Part shown: one piece after another, positions 1 through 5,106 of the stretch
How the letters are laid out: every line of letters starts with the position of its first letter
Position numbering within the stretch: the stretch's first letter is position 1
DNA from: an uncultured Alphaproteobacteria bacterium
GTDB lineage: Bacteria > Pseudomonadota > Alphaproteobacteria > HIMB59
Assembly: GCA_902595525.1 (NCBI GenBank)
Contig: CACJQJ010000023.1
Coordinates: 1 to 5,106, forward strand
Direction of reading: 5' to 3'
DNA length: 5,106 bases
Made by a program: the position numbers and the translations under genes
The notes under the pieces: model-generated
What the model saw: only the letters and a program-made list of their open reading frames with translations
What the model was told of the DNA's origin: nothing
Databases searched by the model: none

Positions 1-2
1 CA

Positions 3-548
3 GTTTTATTAAGTGCTCAATGCACAGACGAACGTGTGAATAAGATTACACCTTTACTATTTAAAACGGCAAATAATCCCAAAGATATGGCAATGGTGCC
101 TGTTAATAAAATTTATAAAATCATCAAACCATGCGGACTTGCACCTAAAAAATCAAAAGCTATTTCTAAACTCTCAAAAATATTAACTAAGAAATACAAT
201 GGTAGGGTCCCAGAGACTTTTGAAGATTTAGAGAATTTACCGGGAGTTGGCCATAAAACAGCGAGTGTAGTAATGTCCCAAGGTTTTGGTCACCCTGCAT
301 TTCCTGTTGATACACATATTCATCGACTAGCACAGAGGTGGGGTCTGACAAATGGTAAAAATGTAGTCCAAACTGAATTAGATATTAAAAAATTATTTCC
401 TGAGGCAACTTGGAACAGACTTCATTTACAAATGATTTTTTATGGAAGAGAATATTGTAAAGCTAGAAGTTGCTTTGGTATTGAATGCAAAATTTGCACA
501 AATTGTTATCCAAACAGAACAAAGGCTATAAAAGTAAAAAAACCCTAA
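3..548 (+). CDS. nth: Endonuclease III, 5'-truncated by the window edge (DNA glycosylase/AP lyase)
   Basis: Base-excision repair enzyme that removes oxidised pyrimidines and cleaves the DNA backbone at the resulting abasic site. The reading frame is open to the left edge, and codons before the GTG at 36 encode VLLSAQCTDERVNK, a conserved Nth segment, so that GTG is internal and the true start lies outside the window. The 181 residues seen match, without gaps from memory, E. coli Nth from about residue 36 on, so roughly 35 N-terminal residues are missing. The helix-hairpin-helix LPGVGHKTA (residues 80-88 of the fragment) carries the lyase lysine K85 (E. coli K120), and VDTHIHR carries the catalytic aspartate D103 (E. 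coli D138). The lysine favours Nth over MutY. The C-terminus has five cysteines (152, 157, 162, 165, 168) in a C-x4-C-x4-C-x2-C-x2-C pattern instead of the classical C-x6-C-x2-C-x5-C of the [4Fe-4S] loop. The tail after the cysteines is basic (TKAIKVKKP). pyc follows 63 bases downstream on the same strand. Confidence 0.95.
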   Translation, partial: VLLSAQCTDERVNKITPLLFKTANNPKDMAMVPVNKIYKIIKPCGLAPKKSKAISKLSKILTKKYNGRVPETFEDLENLPGVGHKTASVVMSQGFGHPAFPVDTHIHRLAQRWGLTNGKNVVQTELDIKKLFPEATWNRLHLQMIFYGREYCKARSCFGIECKICTNCYPNRTKAIKVKKP

Positions 549-611
549 TTTTCTATAGATTGTCTATGAAAAAAAACAGAATAATGTATAAAAATAAACT
601 TACTTACCATT

Positions 612-3600
612 ATGAAACAAATTAAGAAAATATTAATTGCTAACAGAAGTGAAATTGCAATTAGAATATCTCGTGCAGCAACTGAATTGGGCTTTAGGAC
701 TGTATCCATTTACTCGTACGAGGATCGTTTTGCATTGCACCGCTTCAAAACAGACGAAAGCTATCTTGTTGGATCAGGATTAGGTCCTATTCAGGCTTAC
801 CTAGATTACAAAGGTATCGTACAAATTGCTGTTAATTCAGGTTGTGATGCCATCCATCCAGGCTACGGCTTCTTATCTGAAAACCCAGAATTTGCTGATG
901 AATGTGCAAAACATAATATTATTTTTGTTGGACCCTCTCCAAAGATTATGCGATCACTTGGAAATAAAGTAGAAGCTAAAAAAACTGCAGGCAAAGCTAA
1001 AGTGCCAACCATACCTTCCACAGGACCCTTACCAAAAGACTTAAAAAAATGTAAAGATCTTGCAAAAAAAATTGGTTATCCAATTATGCTCAAAGCATCC
1101 TGGGGTGGCGGCGGTCGTGGAATGCGAGTGATAAGAAAAGAAACAGAATTAGAAAATCAAATCAACACCGCTAGGAGAGAAGCTAAAAGTGCTTTTGGAA
1201 AAGATGATGTATTTTTTGAAAAGTTAATCGAAAAAGCTTTTCATGTTGAAGTTCAGATAATTGGTGATACGCATGGAAATATAGTTCACCTTTTTGAAAG
1301 AGATTGTTCTCTTCAAAGACGACATCAAAAGGTAGTAGAAAGAGCTCCTGCTGCCTACCTATCTGACAAAGAGAGAAATGAGATTTGTAACGCAGGTGTT
1401 AGAATAGGAAAACAAGTTAATTATTCATGTGCTGGAACTGTAGAGTTCTTAATGGATGCTAAATCTAGAGATTTCTTCTTCATTGAAGTTAATCCGAGAG
1501 TTCAAGTTGAACACACTGTAACAGAAGAAATTACTGGTATTGATATAGTAAAAGCTCAGTTCCTCTTAGCAGCTGGTGCTAAAATTGGAGATGATATATG
1601 TGGTGTACCAACTCAAAAAGACATTCATATGAAAGGACATGCTATCCAATCAAGGGTTACAACAGAAGATGCTGCTAATGATTTTGCTCCAGATTACGGT
1701 AAAATTAATGTTTATAGATCTGCAAGTGGATTGGGAATAAGACTAGATGCCGGAACCGCATCTACTGGTACGGTTATTACTCCTTATTATGACTCTCTTT
1801 TAGTTAAAGTAACTGCAAAAGGCCAAACCCCTATTGAAGCAAAGAGACGAATGAATAGAGCATTGAGTGAATTTCGCGTCAGAGGTGTGAAAACAAATAT
1901 ACCTTTTTTATTAAAGTTAATTAACCACAAAGGTTTCGATGTTTTCAAATACCATACAAAATTTATAGATAGTGAAAAAAGTTTATTTCAATTCTCTGGT
2001 CGAAAAGATAGGGCAACCAAAACATTAAACTTCCTAGCTGAAGTCATTGTCAACGGTAACCCAGAAGTTGCTAATAGACCAAAATTAAGAGAGACAACAC
2101 CAGCAAAACTCTCAGACTATGGAATATCTAGATCAAAAAAAGCTCAAGAGACTGTCAATAAAACATATAAACAAATTTTAGATACTAATGGTCCATCTGC
2201 TGTTGCTGAGACTGTGCTAAAAGAAAAACAATTATTGATTACAGATACTACCTTTAGAGACGCTCATCAATCTTTGATTGCAACTCGTATGAGAACACAA
2301 GATATGTTAGGCATAACTGACCTATATGAAGAAAGACTTAAAAATTTATTCTCAGTTGAGTGTTGGGGTGGTGCAACTTTTGATGTTGCATTAAGATTTT
2401 TAAAAGAGGACCCATGGGAACGTCTAGAAAAGTTACGTGAACAAATGCCCTCAGCCCTATTACAAATGTTATTCAGAGGATCGAATGCTCTTGGATATAC
2501 AAACTATCCTGATAATGTTTTAAGAAGGTTTATACAACTTTCCGCTCAGTCTGGGATTGACGTTTTTAGAATATTTGATGCACTAAACTGGATTGAAAAT
2601 ATGAGAGTCTCTATTGACGAAGTATTAAAATCTGGAAAAATCTGTGAAGCTTCTATTTGTTATTCTGGCGATTTATCGTCTCCAGCGGAGAAAAAATATA
2701 CACTTGATTACTACTTAAAAATGGCCCAAAAGCTTGAGAAAATGGGAGTTCACTTTCTTGCAATCAAAGATATGGCAGGTTTGTGTAAACCCAAGGCAGC
2801 AAAAATTTTATTCAAAGAATTAAAAAAAAGTATAAAAATTCCAATCCATTTCCATACTCACGATACAAGTGGAAATGGTGTTGCAACATTGCTTAACGCC
2901 TCGGAAGCAGGGGTAGATATTGTTGATGTAGCAATTGACTCTTGGTCTGGCTTCACATCGCAACCTAGTTTTGGTGCAGTTTTAGAGTCTCTTGATGGAA
3001 ATAAAAGAGATCCAAAAATTTCTTCTGCTGTTGTCAGGACTGCTGCAAATTATTGGGAAGGTGTTAGAAAACAATACCAACCTTTCGAAAGCAAAACTCG
3101 CACTAGTATGTCAGAGGTATATTTACATCAGATGCCAGGTGGTCAATACACTAATTTAAGAGAGCAAGCGAGGTCAATGGGCATTACAGACGAGAGGTGG
3201 CCAGAACTTGCATCAATGTATGCCGAAGTGAACAAAATTTTTGGCGATGTAATTAAAGTTACACCTATATCTAAGGTTGTTGGTGATATGGCAATTTATA
3301 TGTTGGCAAATAATATTCAAATTCAAGATGTTTTAGACCCAAAAAAGGATGTTGGCTTTCCTGCATCAGTCATCGAATTCTTTAGTGGCCGATTAGGTCA
3401 ACCATATAAAGGTTTCCCAAAAGCACTCCAAAAGAAAATTTTAAAAGGAAAAAAACCAATTAATTATAGATTTGGATCAAAGCTACCCTCATTAAAAATT
3501 AAAAATAGAACGAAGGAATTGGAAAAGAAGTATAGTGAGACTATTTCAGAGAAAGATACAATTTCACAAATATTTTTTCCTGAGGTTTTTGATGAGTATA

Positions 3601-4076
3601 TAAAACACAAAAAGAAATTTGGTAATACTAGTGTTATCCCAACATCAAACTATTTCTTCGGGATGAATACAGGGGAAGAGATATATGTTTCTATAGAACC
3701 TGGTAAAACACTTATAATAAGATATTTCACTTTAAGTGAGCCAAACGAAAAAGGTTACAGGACAGTATATTTTGAATTGAATGGCCAGGCCAGATCAGTT
3801 GACATAAAAGATAATTCCATTGCAGTTGACGATTTAGCAAAAGAAATTGCTGATCCCAGCAACAAAGATCATGTTGCGGCCCCTATACCTGGTTTACTTG
3901 TAGATGTCGCTGTTACTGAGGGAATAAAAGTACCAAAGGGTGCTAAATTATGCACTATTGAGGCCATGAAAATGGAAACCGTTATTTATGCAGATCAACC
4001 AGGGATAGTTGAGAGACTTTGCGTAAAAGCAGGTGAAAATATTGAGGCTCAGCAACTTTTATTAATTATAAAATAA
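612..4076 (+). CDS. pyc: Pyruvate carboxylase, single-chain biotin enzyme
   Basis: Cytoplasmic anaplerotic enzyme that uses ATP and bicarbonate to carboxylate biotin, then transfers the carboxyl group to pyruvate to give oxaloacetate. Its 1154 residues are full length for the family. The biotin carboxylase domain (about 1-455) opens with KILIANRSEIAIR and has the glycine-rich ATP-grasp loop GGGGRGMR (165-172), RRHQKVVE with H238 and K240, and EVNPRVQVEH with E292, N294, R296 and E300. The carboxyltransferase domain (about 540-840) has TDTTFRDAHQSL with metal ligand D550, plus R622, the probable carbamylated lysine K719 in IKDMAG, metal ligands H748 and H750 in HFHTHD, and T884 in KVTP. The C-terminal carrier domain (about 1085-1154) has EAMKMET with biotinyl lysine K1120. 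Arginines 422, 424 and 467 match positions linked to acetyl-CoA activation in R. etli. ATG 612 is the first start after an in-frame stop at 582 and fits the family N-terminus; no clear Shine-Dalgarno precedes it. The presence of both BC and pyruvate-type CT domains argues against acetyl- or propionyl-CoA carboxylase subunits. No frameshift is evident. Confidence 0.98.
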   Translation: MKQIKKILIANRSEIAIRISRAATELGFRTVSIYSYEDRFALHRFKTDESYLVGSGLGPIQAYLDYKGIVQIAVNSGCDAIHPGYGFLSENPEFADECAKHNIIFVGPSPKIMRSLGNKVEAKKTAGKAKVPTIPSTGPLPKDLKKCKDLAKKIGYPIMLKASWGGGGRGMRVIRKETELENQINTARREAKSAFGKDDVFFEKLIEKAFHVEVQIIGDTHGNIVHLFERDCSLQRRHQKVVERAPAAYLSDKERNEICNAGVRIGKQVNYSCAGTVEFLMDAKSRDFFFIEVNPRVQVEHTVTEEITGIDIVKAQFLLAAGAKIGDDICGVPTQKDIHMKGHAIQSRVTTEDAANDFAPDYGKINVYRSASGLGIRLDAGTASTGTVITPYYDSLLVKVTAKGQTPIEAKRRMNRALSEFRVRGVKTNIPFLLKLINHKGFDVFKYHTKFIDSEKSLFQFSGRKDRATKTLNFLAEVIVNGNPEVANRPKLRETTPAKLSDYGISRSKKAQETVNKTYKQILDTNGPSAVAETVLKEKQLLITDTTFRDAHQSLIATRMRTQDMLGITDLYEERLKNLFSVECWGGATFDVALRFLKEDPWERLEKLREQMPSALLQMLFRGSNALGYTNYPDNVLRRFIQLSAQSGIDVFRIFDALNWIENMRVSIDEVLKSGKICEASICYSGDLSSPAEKKYTLDYYLKMAQKLEKMGVHFLAIKDMAGLCKPKAAKILFKELKKSIKIPIHFHTHDTSGNGVATLLNASEAGVDIVDVAIDSWSGFTSQPSFGAVLESLDGNKRDPKISSAVVRTAANYWEGVRKQYQPFESKTRTSMSEVYLHQMPGGQYTNLREQARSMGITDERWPELASMYAEVNKIFGDVIKVTPISKVVGDMAIYMLANNIQIQDVLDPKKDVGFPASVIEFFSGRLGQPYKGFPKALQKKILKGKKPINYRFGSKLPSLKIKNRTKELEKKYSETISEKDTISQIFFPEVFDEYIKHKKKFGNTSVIPTSNYFFGMNTGEEIYVSIEPGKTLIIRYFTLSEPNEKGYRTVYFELNGQARSVDIKDNSIAVDDLAKEIADPSNKDHVAAPIPGLLVDVAVTEGIKVPKGAKLCTIEAMKMETVIYADQPGIVERLCVKAGENIEAQQLLLIIK

Positions 4077-4108
4077 TTTTTCACTTAATAATATGATAAC
4101 AATTTACC

Positions 4109-5047
4109 GTGGTTAAAAAGATTATAACTGCCAAACACAGAGGTTTTTGTGCTGGAGTTGAGAGAGCTGTTGAAATGGTCGAAAAAAGCCTTTTGAAATA
4201 TGGAGCTCCAGTTTATGTCCGTCATGAGATTGTTCATAATAAATTTGTTGTCAATAATTTGAGAGAAAAAGGTGTTGTATTCGTAGACTCGCTAGAAGAA
4301 ATTCCTAAAAATACAAAACAACCAGTAATTTTTTCTGCGCACGGTGTTGCACAAAGAGTAATTAACAAAGCCAAAGATTATAATCTATTATTTTATGATG
4401 CCATCTGCCCATTAGTCAGTAAGATTCATAAAGAAATAATTCAATTAGAAAAAAACAAATATAAGATAATTATGATCGGCCATGAACATCACCCTGAAGT
4501 TGATGGGACAGCTGGACAGCTCAAGGATATTAGCAATTTAACTTTAGTTCAAAATATTGAAGATGTTGAGAAATTATATTTCCCATCAAATCAAAAACTT
4601 GCCTACATTACACAAACAACCTTATCGGTTTTTGATACACAAAATATTGTTGATGCTTTAGAAAAAAAATTTCCTTTAATTCTAGCTCCTAAAAAATCCG
4701 ATATTTGCTATGCAACTTCAAATAGACAATTATCTGTACAAGAAATGTCTAAAAATGTTGATGCTTTTTATGTGATTGGTGCCCACAATAGCTCCAATTC
4801 AATTAGGTTAGTCGAAACTGCTAAAAGATTTGGTTGCAAACATAGTGAACTAGTTGAAAATATAAATGACTTTGATTATTCAAATTTATCAGAATTCAAT
4901 ACAATAGGTTTGACAGCTAGTGCATCTGCTCCTGAAGAACAATTAAATTTATTTATTGATCAGATAAAAAAAGTTTATGCAATCGAAGTTTTAAATTTTA
5001 AAGAGGACGAAAACATCACCTTTAAAATACCTAATTTTCTCAATTAA
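4109..5047 (+). CDS. ispH: 4-hydroxy-3-methylbut-2-enyl diphosphate reductase (IspH/LytB)
   Basis: Iron-sulfur enzyme catalysing the last step of the MEP (non-mevalonate) isoprenoid pathway, reducing HMBPP to IPP and DMAPP in the cytoplasm. At 312 residues it is close to the E. coli length. The three cluster cysteines are present: C14 in RGFCAGVERA, C100 in DAICPLVSKIH and C200 in SDICYATSNRQ. Substrate-binding and catalytic residues are also in place: H43 in HEIVHN, H78 in SAHGV, H128 and E130 in GHEHHPEVDGT, T171 in QTTLS, S228 and N230 in NSSNS, and S273 in SASAPE. The start is GTG at 4109: an in-frame stop TAA at 4097 leaves no ATG, GTG or TTG upstream, and the product begins VKKIITAKHRGFC as the family does. 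There is no clear Shine-Dalgarno sequence. It lies 32 bases after the pyc stop, too close for an obvious separate terminator, so read-through from pyc is plausible. Use of the MEP pathway is consistent with a proteobacterium. Confidence 0.98.
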   Translation: MVKKIITAKHRGFCAGVERAVEMVEKSLLKYGAPVYVRHEIVHNKFVVNNLREKGVVFVDSLEEIPKNTKQPVIFSAHGVAQRVINKAKDYNLLFYDAICPLVSKIHKEIIQLEKNKYKIIMIGHEHHPEVDGTAGQLKDISNLTLVQNIEDVEKLYFPSNQKLAYITQTTLSVFDTQNIVDALEKKFPLILAPKKSDICYATSNRQLSVQEMSKNVDAFYVIGAHNSSNSIRLVETAKRFGCKHSELVENINDFDYSNLSEFNTIGLTASASAPEEQLNLFIDQIKKVYAIEVLNFKEDENITFKIPNFLN

Positions 5048-5106
5048 ATTTTCTTCTATAAAAGATATCTACTAAAGTCATATGGGGAAGAGTTAACGCC
5101 GCTAAT

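Noticed and set aside
36..38. GTG at 36 as the start of the endonuclease III gene
   Set aside because: The codons just upstream, from base 3, encode the conserved Nth segment VLLSAQCTDER in frame, so this GTG is an internal valine and the gene begins outside the window.
560..592. Possible sigma-70-like promoter for pyc, with TTGTCT at 560-565 and TATAAA at 587-592
   Set aside because: The spacing is 21 bases, well over the usual 16-18, and TATA-like hexamers are expected by chance in such AT-rich DNA. A promoter in this 63-base gap is plausible but cannot be placed from sequence alone.
566..625. 19-codon open frame starting at ATG 566, overlapping the pyc start in another frame
   Set aside because: It is lysine-rich, coded by A-tracts, has no ribosome binding site and runs into pyc. 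It could be an upstream leader peptide, but nothing supports that over chance.
4077..4108. Terminator between pyc and ispH
   Set aside because: There is a short TTTTTC run after the pyc stop, but no GC-rich inverted repeat precedes it, so an intrinsic terminator is not supported.
4093..4116. Seven-codon frame ATG 4093 to TAA 4116 overlapping the ispH GTG start
   Set aside because: Too short to be meaningful, with no ribosome binding site. Short chance frames are common in AT-rich gaps.
5048..5106. Small RNA, tRNA or + strand gene start after ispH
   Set aside because: No tRNA-like arms, no recognisable RNA motif and no start codon with an open frame to the edge can be seen in these 59 bases.

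Overview
The window is an ordinary, tightly packed stretch of a bacterial chromosome that is AT-rich by eye. It holds three genes, all on the + strand: the 3' part of an endonuclease III gene (nth, cut off by the left edge), a complete pyruvate carboxylase gene (pyc), and a complete 4-hydroxy-3-methylbut-2-enyl diphosphate reductase gene (ispH/lytB). The gaps are 63 and 32 bases. The last 59 bases contain no gene I can support. I see no RNA gene, mobile element, CRISPR array, long repeat or convincing terminator.

The likely source is an AT-rich, streamlined proteobacterium, possibly a marine alphaproteobacterium. The pointers are short intergenic gaps, strong A/T preference at third codon positions, arginine coded mostly by AGA, no clear Shine-Dalgarno sequence before pyc or ispH, and a single-chain pyruvate carboxylase of 1154 residues that closely resembles, from memory, the Rhizobium etli enzyme. 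This is an inference from compositional and family cues, not a firm taxonomic placement.

Region by region: bases 1-548 encode the catalytic core and C-terminus of a DNA glycosylase/AP lyase of base-excision repair. Bases 549-611 are a short AT-rich gap. Bases 612-4076 encode pyruvate carboxylase with biotin carboxylase, carboxyltransferase and biotin carrier domains on one chain, which makes oxaloacetate from pyruvate. Bases 4109-5047 encode IspH, the last step of the MEP isoprenoid pathway. The three genes share no obvious pathway (DNA repair, anaplerosis, isoprenoids). pyc and ispH may be co-transcribed because of the 32-base gap, but functional linkage is not implied.

The best candidate for a second look is the cysteine-rich C-terminal tail of the endonuclease III. 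Its cluster-binding cysteines depart from the classical spacing, yet three of the four classical positions are kept in a gap-free alignment with the E. coli enzyme. I found no sign of an undescribed multi-gene system here.
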